Source of the DNA: Phialocephala subalpina
Lineage: Eukaryota > Ascomycota > Leotiomycetes > Helotiales > Mollisiaceae
DNA: 64,000 nucleotides
Direction: 5' to 3'
Assembly: GCA_900073065.1 (NCBI GenBank)
Contig: FJOG01000016.1
Span: forward strand, 186,001-250,000
Part shown: positions 33,981-45,937 of the stretch, piece by piece
How positions within the stretch are numbered: position 1 is the stretch's first letter
Layout of the letters: the number at the start of each line of letters is the position of its first letter
The notes under the pieces: model-generated
Database searches by the model: none
Told to the model about the DNA's origin: nothing
The model's input: the letters and a program-made list of their open reading frames with translations, nothing else
Translations under genes and position numbers: made by a program

Positions 33981-35405
33981 ATGCACCGCTCAACTGGATC
34001 CAATGCAAATGGAGGTCTGTTCAAAGGAGGCAGCATATTTGGAAGCAAGACGCCCACCAGGCCGAGCACAAGCAGCGGATCTTCTACGACGCACAGCGAG
34101 TCTGTCTTTAGTTCCACAACCTCCAGATCATCCACATTTTCACGCAAAGCATCCTTCTCTTCGACCCAAAAGTCACCCAAGACACCACATCGAGGCCGCA
34201 ATAACTCGACCGCACCCTCAAATCTCTCCCCCGAACGGCGAGCACATTCTACTGCGACGCAGTATACGGACAATCATCCATTACCTGGGGCAGCGCCAAG
34301 TCGGCAAGATCTCGAAGGGCCAAAATCTGCAGATAGTTTCAAACAAGTTGCAGCCAGCGCCGAAGCTGCGGATACACCTGGATCTGGAGACTCTTTTACC
34401 TCGACAACACCATATTCAAATATGCTCGTCAGACCCTCGACGGGCTATCAATCCATTGCGAGCACAAACAATGGAGCGCCCTCGTTCGCGCCAATACAGC
34501 CTCCGAGTCCGACGTTAGAAACCATCACATTCCAACATATACAGGAGACTTCGTCGAAGAGGATATCGACGTTAGATTACTTGAGGAAAGCGTAAGTGCT
34601 TCAAATGCCGGGTGGCTTGTCAGCGCTAGGTTTTATCAGTTCAATTGCTAATGACCCTTGCAGGCATGAAGGGCGAGTGTACTGGTTCAATACATTATTA
34701 TTCAACAAACCCGACTTACAACGAATGCCATATTTCGACTCGAGGAAACTCGCTCGGCGCGCGACAAATTATCTTCTGCTAGGGCTTTCATTACCGACAA
34801 TATTGGACCTCAATTCTTCCACTCCAATAGAGTTTCTGAAAACGCTGAATGCTCTACTTGCGGAATTCGAGTCTTTCCAACAAATACATCCACCAGATGG
34901 CTCATCCTCCCTATCACGAGCACGATTTCCGCAAATGTTCAAGCGCGCGACTGGAACAGGCAATAAGGGACGGAGGCAGAGTTCAGCTGCAGAGATAGGT
35001 CTACCAATGGGTAGTGACTACGGAGACTCGAAGTCAATGAATGGGAGCATATCCTCTTCTGGTGCGGGCACAGTCACATCCTTCGCGATCAGCGAGACTG
35101 ATCTTCTTCCTGGAGAGGAATACACACATCTCTTGACACCATCTTTACCATTCGATCCGGACTTCTACGAGACTTTCGCCACGCTGTGCGACGTTCTGAT
35201 CGATTGCTACACGAGACTTATGAGTCTGGTCGCTTCACCGAGAGAATGTAGTCCAGCAGTCGCAGAAATGTTCACAAAGGCCGATCAGAGAGTGAGGAAG
35301 ATCATCGTACAGGGCGTGGTGAAGGAGTTCGAAGAGAGCAGTAGGGCAGGCGTGAAGACCGAAGTTGCCGGAGTAGGGAAGGTCGTTCTTGGCGGCTTGA
35401 TGTGA
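33981..35405 (+). CDS. conserved-looking fungal protein of unknown function
   Basis: Two exons (33981-34591 and 34664-35405; 72-bp intron with GTAAGT, GCTAATG and TTGCAG) encode 450 residues. Residues 1-195 are low-complexity and Ser/Thr-rich, probably disordered and phosphorylated. From residue 196 a compact region begins with TLDYLRKAHEGRVYWFN, then YFDSRKLARRATNYLLLGLSLP, a Ser-rich insert (about 325-360) and a helical C terminus with YETFATLCDVLIDCYTRLM. The intron falls exactly at the start of the ordered part. I do not recognise the family; the clean structure and sharply different composition of the two halves argue for a real, selected gene. Confidence 0.75.
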
Positions 35406-38130
35406 GTGAGTTCTGTGCATTGTGGGTGGCACTTTTGCATGATACCATGATGGGCGTTTTGGAATGATATGGGCGGCATATGAATTATGGCTTGAAATGA
35501 TCGATATGATAACCCGGTTTGGCTAGAGAGCTTCGCTATTTTGCTCAGAGCTATCATGCTCGTAGCTATATTTATATGTAATATAGTTGGTAATTAGAAA
35601 CTAGCTTCCACCAGCTCAAGACAGACAGAAATATAGAAGAGTTCTCCTAAGGACCAAGACAAACTTAAACACTCGAATCACACACTTTCTGCTGTGTGCA
35701 TAGGCAACACTCGAGATCCGTCAAAATTGGCCATAATTGTCGAAAAGTTGATGCCAAAATATAGGCGCTGAGGCATGAACTATGCAGAATTTCGATTTTC
35801 GCTCCGCAGATCTCGATGGAGATCTCACAGGAAGGTCAAGAATTCTGCCATAGTATTGTAGAGCATTGATGAAATTTATTGATCTCTAATTGAGTTGATG
35901 AGGTGCACACCCAAAGCATGGTTTCGAGATCTGAGGGTCTCAACGAAGATCTAGAAGAGCTCTGCACCAGCTCTATCACCAGTCCTCTCCAGAGCTACGG
36001 AAATTTCACGACGTGCAACAAAAACGACACACAACATTATATTGTCCGACACTTTCTGGGACTTTGGAACGCAGAATAGAGTTGAATTTCGAGTAGTGTT
36101 CGACCAGAGCTTGTGACAATACCTTTTAATCATACCTCGCTCCTGAGTTGCTGTGTATTGTTACTAGCTTTCTGGGTACTTTGGTTTCGGAAAATCTCAC
36201 CTCCACCCCGCCGTGTGCGGATGGAAATTTTGAAATGCATCAAAGTTGGACAGGATTGTCGAAAATTTAAGGATAAGTTAGGTATGGGGAAATTACAGTA
36301 GTTTGAACTTCGCACAGAACTCTGGAGATCTCGGCCGAGATCTCATAGCAGCATCTCACGATCTGCCAAAGAATTCCAGAGCATTGATGAAAATGTATTG
36401 AGGTCTATTTGATTTAATGAGATGTACAGGATCTCATCAAAAGTATGTTTCCGAAATCTGAAATTTCGACGGAAGATCTTGAGAAGCTCTCCATTGCCAA
36501 CGACCCCGAGCTAACTACAATGTGCAGCGTCTAGACTCAGAGATCTCCTCCTTGCTACTATAGACAGCTGCATATTATGGTTGAGAACCAAAAGATATTT
36601 GCGATTGAGAGCTTTGTAAACCATCGGCAGATCTCAAAGCTCTCATGTAGATTGTCTAGAGCTATATACTTCGACCACAGAAACGGAGTAAACAATCATC
36701 TGGAGAAGGGAGAACGGGCAAGAAGACACCAAGAACCTCAAAGCTCTGAACAGCACTGCGCGATACCGTAGCTGGCAAAGGCCAGAGCTGTGAATTAGGA
36801 AATGGCCTCCAGATGTGCAAATCAACCGACACAAAGCATCAACTTGATTGTCTCATTTCTGCGGGTACATCAAAAAGGCCTTCTAGGCTGGGTTGCAAGT
36901 ATCACAAGAATCGACTGCTCTATTCAATTCCTCGACTGTGCTATTCTTTAAGTTCAAGACGCTGCTAAATGTCCTCCACTTCCTGGTACTCTGGTGTCAC
37001 CTTTTTGGGCACACAGCGAGATTAGCTTCCACCAGATCAACCAAGACAGAAAGAAAATTGTAGAAGAATTCAAGAATTCTTGAATTTCGTTCCTCAGACA
37101 CCATAACGCATTTGTGGGTCATCATCGGTGGCACCGCTTTTTACACGGGCACACTTCAGTGCTTGACTCTATTTGGTAATCATCATCGGGAACATGTGTG
37201 AACATGAGGGGTCCAGCTCCTTTGACAGAGCATCTGAGACAGCAAGCTTCGAAGTTGAACAGGACCTGCTCAGAAAGCAGGCCTAGAATATGGGTTCGCA
37301 TCCTCCACCGCAATCTCCGCTTTCCATAAGCTATGGACTCGTCGAAAAAAGTGAACTTCTCGCATCAAGAATAAGCCCCATCGAGTTACCCTTTCCACAA
37401 TTTGCAAAGCAGAAGAGGGCAATCGCATAACTATCATTCTCGACGAAAATGCCTCCAGCGACTAGAACATCCTCCCCGACCCAAGAACAGTCCAACACAC
37501 CTCCCACAATCCCATCTCACCCATTCCCAAAGAACGTCGCAAAGGAGCTCGGACTCATATCTTCATCCATGTGGTCTCCTTAGCTAAGAACAGTGGTCCT
37601 GAGATCGACGAGAAGGTAGTACGAACGGCGAGAGGGTGGAGGAAACGAAGAGGAATTGGTGCTGGAGAAGCCGCAATGTGCTTCTATGGCGGCGTGTTTC
37701 CACAATCCTTCCAAAAGGAAGGGTGTCCGGGGACTTTCTCCCAAAGCAACAGTAGCTATTGCTAGCTGAGAGACCCAAGAATCTCTCTGTTTGTGTGCTT
37801 CGAATGCGATTCTTTGAGCGAGAAGTTGAAGAAAGAAAAGAGGCAGTCGCGAAAACGGAAAAAGTATTTTGTAGGCAGGTGGGACTAGCGCGGATTCACT
37901 TCTTTAGCGTGGCTGAGGTTGCAAGGGTGCCCGATTGGCCGGATGCGGCGCGACGTGAATTTCGAACTCGAACCTCTTGAAAGCGTTGCCTGGAAGAAAG
38001 TAGAATAAAGAGGGAGTGGTGGCCTTCTTCTTACGACAACGAACTCTCATCCCTCATCAAAGGACCCGCGATTCGAGGAACAACGCCATTCTACACGACC
38101 ACCAAAACCACGCAGGAAGAATAAGGCAAG
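35406..38130. other. 2.7-kb gene-free region with old degenerate repeats
   Basis: No coding frame of note. It holds two diverged copies of a roughly 250-bp unit, listed separately, and a further short pair (35603-35640 and 37023-37060, agcttccaccag...gacagaaa). Between 37400 and 38130 only short ORFs occur, and the end is the promoter of RAE1. Confidence 0.5.
35718..36491. repeat. two diverged copies of a ~250-bp repeat with a palindromic core
   Basis: 35718-35962 and 36237-36491 align over their length: TCAAAATTGG.../TCAAAGTTGG..., TTGTCGAAAA, GAGCATTGATGAAA, GAAGATCT..GAGAAGCTCT and others. Each copy has a GATCTC-rich core; in the second it is a perfect 20-bp palindrome at 36325-36344 made of the arms GAGATCTCGG and CCGAGATCTC, in the first it is imperfect (about 35807-35826). 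No coding capacity is seen. Confidence 0.7.
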
Positions 38131-39304
38131 ATGGCAGGCCTCTTTGGATCAACGAGCTCGACGAACACAGCAAATACTTTGGGTGACTTAGGAAAGGATG
38201 TTGCCTTGAAGAACCCGCCCGAGGACAGTGTGTCTGATATTAACTTCTCTCCACAATCTCAACATCTGGCGGTAGCTTCGTGGGATAAGAAGGTCAGGAT
38301 TTACGAGATCTCGCCCACGACTGGAGAAAGTAACGGAGTAGCTGCTTTCGATCATGAAGGTCCAGTCTTGAGCTGCCACTGGTCACCAGTAAGTTGTGCT
38401 TCATCTTTGGACTTTCGGCATACTGACTGCTTTACAGGATGGCAAGAAGGTTGTTGGGGCAGGAGCAGACAAAGCTGCGCGTATGATGGACCTGACCACA
38501 CAGCAAACAACCCAAGTCGCCGCACACGAACAGCCGATTCGATGCGCTCGATTCTTCACACCACCATCAGGAGGAGAGGCCATGTTGGTCACAGGCTCAT
38601 GGGACAAGACGATCAAGTACTGGGATACGAGATCACCAACTCCAGTTGCTACGGTTCAATGTCAGGAGCGTGTCTACACTCTTGATGTCAAGAAGAACCT
38701 TCTGGTTGTTGGCACCGCAGATCGATACATCAACGTTATCAACCTCAACGAGCCCACGAAATTCTACAAGACATTGCAGAGTCCATTGAAGTGGCAGACA
38801 AGAGTTGTGAGCTGCTTCACAGACGCCACCGGATTCGCAGTCGGCAGTATCGAAGGAAGATGTGCTATCCAATACGTTGAAGAGAAAGACGCCAGGTAAG
38901 AAATCCTTTGACAATCATTCAAAAGACAATACTGACAAGGAAATAGCTCCAACTTCTCCTTCAAATGCCACCGCGATCCCCCACAAAACAACATGACAAA
39001 TGTCTACTCCGTCAACGCCATATCCTTCCACCCCGTCCACGGCACCTTCAGCACCGCCGGCTCAGACGGCACCTTCCACTTCTGGGACGGAGTCGCCAAG
39101 CACAGACTCAAGGGCTACCCTACCACTGGCGGAACCATCTCAGCTACAGCCTTCAACAAGGACGGAGACATTTTCGCTTATGCTGTTAGTTATGATTGGA
39201 GCAAGGGTTATGCGAGCAATACTCCTCAGTATCCGAATAAGGTTATGATGCATGGTATCGTGGGCGATGAGTGCAAGCCTAGACCTAGTGTTAAGAAGCG
39301 GTAA
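38131..39304 (+). CDS. RAE1: mRNA export factor Rae1/Gle2, WD40 protein
   Basis: Three exons (38131-38388, 38438-38895, 38947-39304; introns 49 and 51 bp) encode 357 residues. The WD40 propeller shows the Rae1 pattern: PPEDSVSDINFSP, LAVASWDKKVRIYEI, GADKAARMMDL, GSWDKTIKYWDTR, RCAIQYVEEKD, FKCHRD, VNAISFHPVHGTFSTAGSDG and the diagnostic C-terminal DWSKGYA...PQYPNKVM. Rae1 docks on Nup98-type nucleoporins at the nuclear pore and helps mRNA leave the nucleus; it also takes part in spindle assembly. The length is standard. The start follows an A-rich context just before the ATG. Confidence 0.95.
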
Positions 39305-39666
39305 TCAGGACGCTTCTTGACGAGTATGGGGCATGATGGGAGAATATGAAAAAAAGAGCTTAAGGGAAAGCAAGCGGAGAAGTCCACTGTATTCTAGTCA
39401 GGCTTTGATTTACACATTTGGAGGGCAGACGGAAAATGTGGGCGAGGGCTATGCATACTGGCGTTCCGGAGGAGATATTGCAGCGACTGAATACCAAGGA
39501 ACCAAATACCTTAGATAGGCACGGATGAACAAAGTACGAGGACTTGACTTTCCTACATATGACCAAACGTGATACATAGATGGATGGAACAAATGCCGTC
39601 AAATCTGATTTCATTGTAGTACAAAACCATCACTTCGCCGAGACGCCCGCAATGTAAATGCTATGA
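39305..39666. other. convergent 3' spacer RAE1 / KEX1
   Basis: 362 bp between two stop codons; AT-rich 3' flanking sequence, nothing else recognised. Confidence 0.5.
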
Positions 39667-41704
39667 TCACTTCTCTCCCTGCTTTCCTTTTCCATTCGCA
39701 TGGCCGTTTCCATGTTTCTCCGCCCCCTCATCATCACTTGCGCTCCCAACGCTGTTACGATCCCGATCCATATCTTCAGTCGGTGTTCGAACGTGAAGCT
39801 CGTCCAATTCACTCTCATCAAAATCCGCTGCCTCCACATCTCTGTTCGTCCTCTTATTTCTAAAGCTCTCCAGACCCATACCACTTCTGGTATTTTCTCG
39901 GGCTCCTCCCAAAGACATCGGCGCATCGCCACCAAACAGGCCTTTGTAGCCTTTTCTTTGACGACGATCTTTCCAGATGTAATATCCCCAAGCTGCTGCT
40001 GCAATGATGACGATCACAAGAACAACCTCGCCGGACTTGTAATATGCCGACCATTTGGCAGCTTCAAGTTTCGCGGCTTCGGCCTCCTCTGCGGCAGTGC
40101 TGTTGGGGTGACCTCCAACGGAAGTCTCGAGACCTTTCTCACCGTCGATACGACTGTCTGATGGCTTTCCACCAATACTGGCTATATCAACACCCATGAA
40201 ACGATCGAGCATGTCGCGTGACCGCCTAGCGTAGTCGAAGGGAACCATATGCGAGGAGTTGTAGAATAGAACATAAGTCAAGTTCCTAGCCTCTTGCCAG
40301 AAACCAGCAGGCTTGCCTTCGAAAGTCCAGTCTCTCCTGGGAGCCCACGTGCCGGCCGAAAGTTCGAATCCCTTGCCGCCATTCCAGTGCATATTGCTGA
40401 TAAGCTCTTCTGTTCCAATATGGTTACAGATGAGATCTTCGGCTCCTGAGAACAAGACAGTTGGGACTTCCGCAATAAGGTCGGGCAGAATTTGAATGGA
40501 GGGCTTGGAATGGGCTGCTCTGAAGGCGCTACCAACGGCTCCGTTGCATTCAGTCCAGCCGGTTCGCTTTCCTGGCGAGACGTGAAGGGCTTCGAGAACA
40601 TCCTTTCTGCGGAGATATGGAGTAACATCGACCAAATCCGGAGGCCAGTTCATCCCACAGCTGGGATACGAGTCCTTCAACCGAACATCGTACATACTAA
40701 ACAGTGTTAGTAAAGTTACCTAGGATGGGACGGACAACCTACTTGTAGCATTGTTGGTCCTTAGTCATTGTCTCTTTCAGGATGTCCTGCAATATCTGCT
40801 CACAAACGCCAAGATCGACTTTGTCTTTCGCACCTTCCTCTCCCAAAGCCTTCAAGCACACAGCTTGCTGGGTCTCAATTCTCTTCGCCGAATCCGAATC
40901 TCGGTTGACGAGGCCCTTCTCATATGCGAATGAGAGATAAGCCTTGTATTGCTCTTCTGGTGAAATCCAGCCATTGCCAATAAGCATTCCCTTAAGCTGC
41001 CATGGATGCGCTGCCCCACCCTTGTTCCTGTCCAATATAGCTTTCGCAATGTACGGAATGTGTTGTCCGGCATAACTTTCTCCAGCAAGGTATAAGTCGT
41101 CGTGCTCGTACTCTGGAAATAAGGCGAACCACTTCTCGAGGAAAGCCACGAACTGGTCGGCCATTTGTGGAAGTTCGTGAACGTAGGAATCGGTATCGAC
41201 GTAGCTGAAGCCGGTGCCAACAGGACTATAGGAAGTCAATATTTGCTATAGCAACTCAACACAGGAGTCGCTGAAGTTAAAGAGAGCTTACTTGTCCACG
41301 AACATAACATTGGCGAATTCTGACCATGCACCGTCCTTCTCTTCTAATATACCATTTGGCTTCACACGGTACGGCCCAATTTCCATCAACGCTCCATCCT
41401 CTGACGAGCAACCAGGTCCGCCATTAATCCAGATAACAGTCCTTTGCCTATCACCGATGTGCCGGTTCTGGAAATGCCAGAAGAACAAATGCTCATTGTG
41501 CTCTAAACCGAGATCGACGTGGCCAGCATGCATCTTCAACAGCGGTCCTGGAGGTGCTCCTGGGAGTGAATGTACGAAATAGTCTGCCTGACTGTTCTGT
41601 GCAAAGCTGGTCGAAGCCATCATTGATATCGAGAGTCCCCATGTGAGCAGTCTGCCTCCTACACTTCTTTGTAACCTACCCGGGGCTGTGTTGAAGAGTC
41701 GCAT
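39667..41704 (-). CDS. KEX1: pheromone-processing carboxypeptidase Kex1 (serine peptidase S10)
   Basis: Three exons (41292-41704, 40743-41225, 39667-40696; introns 66 and 46 bp) encode 641 residues. A signal peptide occupies about residues 1-35 ([18 protein letters not shown]). The S10 motifs follow: INGGPGCSS near residue 100, the nucleophile in [15 protein letters not shown] near residue 185, the Asp in [10 protein letters not shown] and the His in [11 protein letters not shown] single membrane helix, [18 protein letters not shown], near residue 525 and a long acidic cytosolic tail are diagnostic of Kex1. The enzyme sits in the late Golgi and trims Lys and Arg from the C termini of Kex2-cut precursors. 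The chosen ATG at 41704 is the one that begins the signal peptide. Confidence 0.96.
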
Positions 41705-42755
41705 CTTCGATATCGATCCCCGAGGAGGGCGGGTCCCTAAAGAACAGATTATGTGGTCGCACCGCTCATAAATAACGGACCATGAGACTTGTATCGGATG
41801 TCGCTCTCCTGAAAGTTCGAGGGATCGTGGATGGTTTTGTTGATGAAGCGTGGCCTTGTAAGAAACAGCCTGCACGGGAGTACGCGGCTAGTGTCACAGC
41901 TTCCTTTCTTATCAATGAGCGGAAATCGCAGCCCAGCCGTTGGGAAGAAGCAGGTAATGACTCTCGAGCTGTCGCCGAGAATGATTGTATTGTTTCTTTG
42001 AAAGAAATATCTTGGTGTTCTTGGACATTCACGAGACACAGCTTCTTTGACGGACTCTGGCCTATCAGAACACCCCCTGTCACCCTTGAATCGACCCGAC
42101 GTCGGGTATCTTGGCGGTCTAAAATTGGAGCTGAGGCGCAACGACCACCAAGATTCACACCAGGAACAGAAGGAAAGCCCCTTCTTAATCTTTCCTTAGA
42201 ATCACCACCCAAGATTTCCATCATTCTCCCTTTTGAGAACACAACACCGCCAACTTCGCCAAAGCAAAGCAAAAGTCGAGCACCACTCGGACCTCTCACC
42301 AATCAAAGCGGCTTTTTCCCGAAGGAGGTGTTAGAAGACGTTTTACCAGCAAGAGGTGAGACGTCACATGAATCGCATTGAGGATGTCCGTGGCAGAATC
42401 ACATCGATGGACACTGTTCGTCTTCGGCAATGAGATTCAGATGAACTCAAACAAATCTTGCTTGCTTCGTTGAACAAACTTCAACTAATCGAATTGCAAG
42501 AGCTGTGGCCATAAAGGGTTTGACCTGCTCCTCCACGAGTGGTGAGGTTGCATATTATAAATCCCCGAATCCAGAGTAACAGGATAACGTTGCTTCCTAG
42601 CTGCCAACTTCATAGTTTGTCGAGTTAGTTGCTATTGTATCGAGTTGACATGATCAATCTGCTTGTACTGTACTGCTTTCTACAAAAATTTGCTTGAATT
42701 GGATAATATAACAAGCTCGGCGCTCATGCTGAACTTTACTTAGTCGCCTATATTA
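41705..42755. other. no recognised gene
   Basis: Upstream flank of KEX1. A 199-codon plus frame (41782-42381) overlaps it but has no motif and no exon support. Confidence 0.4.
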
Positions 42756-43787
42756 TCAACACCTATTGCTTGAGGTTTCTCGAACAATGACTTGCAGAGC
42801 TCTCAAATGATAGCAGGCAGGGGACATCAACTTTATGTCAGCTTTCGTTTCCTTTCTGGGCAGTTCGCACTTCAAGGATTTGGCAGCACGGCACAAGTTC
42901 AGTAATTCTTCAAAGATAGCTTGTTTATCAAGAAGAATCGACATGGGTTTCAATCTCCTAGCCATGCCTGGGACGTTCTTGGCTTCCTCTCCCGACGATG
43001 GACTATCATTGGCTTGAACAACGAGAAATCGAAAGACTTTCGCAGAGCATAGCGCTCTGCATTGTCCAGTCTAGAATAGGAGATTGAAAACGCTGAAGAA
43101 CGATTGTGTTGCTTGCGGCTAAGGCAGTGTCTTTCCGGCTGTGACCGTCTCTCAATCCGGGACGTTGAAGCTGAAGGACAAAAGGATATTTGTATATGCG
43201 TGATCTGGAATCATCACTGTGTCATCATGTCAAGTTCAAGCGAACTACCGAAACGAGCTCTCTAATCGCTTGGATATCAATGAGGAACTTGGGAGTAAAA
43301 GATGTCTATCTCGAAGTGGGTGAATTGGGCATCTTTCGCTAAGCGAGGCTAGCGTTGTTGCAAGCTATAACAAGATCAAGCACCACCTTTTCATCCTCCT
43401 CGAGACATCTCGCAACATATTATTGATCTGACAAATCATTGCACATTGTAACCATGTATTCTCCATCACGGAACGCCAATGCCAATGCGCCTGATAAGCA
43501 GCCATTAGCCATGTAGGAACTGTCTGGACTGTCAAACCAACTTTCAATCCATGGCAACCAGATCGAAGCGTAAACACTTACGCCATTGCAAGGATCTCTC
43601 GCAGCTGTCGACATGCAAGGTTGCTAGATATTTGATACCAAGAGCGAAACCAACACTAGAGGGGACAGTGCGCAACTCGACAGTCTTGTCCTTTCTACGG
43701 AGCTCAAAGTACAGGTCAACCCGCAAACTGGTATTCGAATTTCCGGCCTTCAATCAACCATTCTCGAGCCTAGAAGCTCTCCCGTAG
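42756..43787 (-). pseudogene. relic of an unidentified gene
   Basis: Several minus-strand segments read like fragments of one protein: YFELRRKDKTVELRTVPSS and GIKYLATLHVDSCERS (43544-43753), then in another frame WLPWIESWFDSPD and GCLSGALALAFRDGEYM (43420-43560), a continuation after an in-frame TAA with YVARCLEEDEKVVLDLV, and finally FRFLVVQANDSPSSGEEAKN with FEELLNLCRAAKSLKCELP (42756-43045). The in-frame TAA and a later TAG follow or replace positions compatible with Gln. I do not recognise the family. Alternatively some of these frames are chance. Confidence 0.35.
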
Positions 43788-43789
43788 AC

Positions 43790-44719
43790 ATGGTGCAGGA
43801 GAGCACGAATGCAGAAGGAACTAACTCTCAACAAGAATCAACTACACTAGGAGAAACCACTTTCCACCCATTCTTGCGCCTTCCTACAGAGTTGCGACTG
43901 AAAATCTGGAAACTTACGCTACCAATATCGACTACATTCTCTATTAATGGCCAAGTCTGCGAGTCCTCCGAGGTACCCATGTTCTTTGAGGCGCGTCCCG
44001 CCTAATACGTGCCTAATCCAAATCCGATGCGCAGCACAGCTCTCCTCCGAGCTTGTTTCGAGTCTTGGGAGGTCTACATGACCGAGTTCCCATCTGCAAT
44101 ACCGTTCAGAGTTTGGGTAAGTCACCTTTCCCTTGAGGGGTTGCCCGTTCTGCTCTATCTTGCCCTTGTGTTTATCTTAAGTATTTCCTTCACCTGGAGA
44201 TTAACCTCGACTCTTCGGCGCTGTGAAAGGCGCACTGTGCTGACTCCAAGTTTCTGTCTTTAGACCAACTTTCGACAGTACTGCATAGACTGGTACGACG
44301 GCAAAGACCCAGTTCAAGAAGTGGTTTTCGGTCAGCTCCACTTTGGACCCAAGGACGCATTCTTCATCGACCATAACGACATGTTCGCAATGATTCTCGA
44401 TCGATCATTCTGGCGCGTGCTGAAGCAACAGGGCTGGACTAAAGATGTCAAGACCCTCTGCATGGAATTCGGCGCCTATCTGGAATTCGAGATTTCCAAG
44501 TTCATCGCCATATTGGTACACTTCACAGGGCTTGAAAAAATTGTTGCCTACACCTCCTATGGACCTACATTCGCGAAGATAACCGGTATGCAGTAGTTGA
44601 GGATCAATTGGGGTAGAATGAAGCAGATTATTTCTGCGAAGAAGATCAAGGGGGTAAAAATTCCAAAAATTGTGTTCCGCGTTCATGGAGATGAGAAAGG
44701 TGTTAAGTTCTTTGAATAG
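43790..44719 (+). pseudogene. decayed 2EXR-domain protein gene
   Basis: The start (MVQESTNAEG) leads into FHPFLRLPTELRLKIWKL, the 2EXR signature, an F-box-like motif of a large, fast-evolving ascomycete family. A TAA at 44003-44005 interrupts the frame before ALLRACFESWEV, a TAG at 44594-44596 before LRINWGRMKQI, and a TAG at 44717-44719 before VKRYEYGEIG; the frame is otherwise continuous across a GT-AG intron (44117-44263). TAA and TAG here could each derive from a Gln codon by one C-to-T change. The last stop may be the genuine end. The 3' end from 44669 lies inside one of the exact 250-bp duplications, so the distal part occurs twice. Confidence 0.7.
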
Positions 44720-45168
44720 GTTAAGCGGTACGAATATGGAGAGATTGGGTACATATGTACTGATCGTAGTGTACTAGTGATAGCAATCATATTTGTCTTT
44801 AGCAATGACTCGTTGATTTTTCTCTTCTATGATCTCCAGCTGCTGAATGCTGCCTTACTCGATTTATGACTTTCTTACCCAGACGCCTTGCCAATCCCCT
44901 GCCAATCCCCTGCCAATCATTGTGTTCCGCGTTCATGGAGATGAGAAAGGTGTTAAGTTCTTTGAATAGGTTAAGCGGTACGAATATGGAGAGATTGGGT
45001 ACATATGTACTGATCGTAGTGTACTAGTGATAGCAATCATATTTGTCTTTAGCAATGACTCGTTGATTTTTCTCTTCTATGATCTCCAGCTGCTGAATGC
45101 TGCCTTACTCGATTTATGACTTTCTTACCCAGACGCCTTGCCAATCCCCTGCCAATCCCCTGCCAATC
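44669..45168. repeat. exact tandem duplication, 250-bp period
   Basis: 44669-44918 is repeated at 44919-45168 without mismatch. It covers the 3' end of the 2EXR relic and a short internal repeat (three units of TGCCAATCCCC type). Period identical to the three other duplications. Confidence 0.95.
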
Positions 45169-45260
45169 GCTCATTTGCTTGTCCTCCAGCATACATATAC
45201 TTATCTTCCATCTGTTGATGTGGTCTCGTTAAGTATTCCTTCTGTCGACGTTGGCGGAAA

Positions 45261-45690
45261 GAAGAACAGTGCCGAGAGGATGAGGATGGCTGCGATCGTT
45301 ACACCGACTCGATTCCTGCTTTTGAGCCTGTTGAGAGACCTAATGAGGATGACGAGGAGGATCTCGATGAAGAGGTGTTTATTGATGTAACGTTGCCTGA
45401 GGTCGCTGTACTCATCGTTGTTGGAGATGAGGTAGCAGACCTGCTCGTCGGCGAATAGAGCTCATAACTGAGAAATATCTTTTGGAGGATATAGATAACA
45501 TACTATACTTAAAGGTACTTTGGGAGAGCAAGAAGCAAGCTATTCTTGCGAAAAAGAAAATCGAGGAAGCCAAATAGCCAGAATTGTTTTTCGAAGATGT
45601 AGAGGGCCGGAAAATGTTTATGTCTTTGAATAAGTGTAACAACATGGAGATGGAGAGATTGGGTACAAGGGAGAGGCAAATGTCTTGTAT
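45261..45690 (+). pseudogene. remnant of a second 2EXR-family gene
   Basis: From 45515 the frame reads LWESKKQAILAKKKIEE, then PELFFEDVEGRKMF and MEMERLG, which align with INWGRMKQIISAKKIKG, KIVFRVHGDEKGVKF and YEYGEIG of the upstream 2EXR relic (44597-44750). A TAG at 45575-45577 interrupts it. An acidic frame, 45261-45458 (REDEDGCDRYTDSIPAFEP, then Asp/Glu-rich), precedes it out of phase. Together they look like the C-terminal half of a paralogue with its domain lost. Confidence 0.45.
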
Positions 45691-45937
45691 GTCTTCATGA
45701 TACCATCAGTCAATTAATTGGAATCCGAGTCTAGAAGAACAGACATCTTGGTGTCGTCGGTTTTGTGATGTGCTTGAAACCATCTATCAAAGCTGAGTGT
45801 ATGCCCCTGATCATCCCTTCCGGGTCTACACCATGCATCTCAACATCGCTCCACGCTTGTATCCTGCGCAATCTAGTTCCCGCTGATATCATATTAGTTA
45901 TGTCCTTGAAAGTGATTCCAAAGTGACAAACATACCT

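Noticed and set aside
41782..42381. 199-codon plus-strand frame upstream of KEX1
   Set aside because: No recognisable domain or splice signals, and it overlaps the KEX1 promoter on the opposite strand.
9950..44596. A variant genetic code reading TAA/TAG as Gln
   Set aside because: Intact genes here use TAA and TAG as normal terminators (GRX5, FMT1, IGO1, ECT1), and the relics also carry frameshifts, so decay explains the stops.
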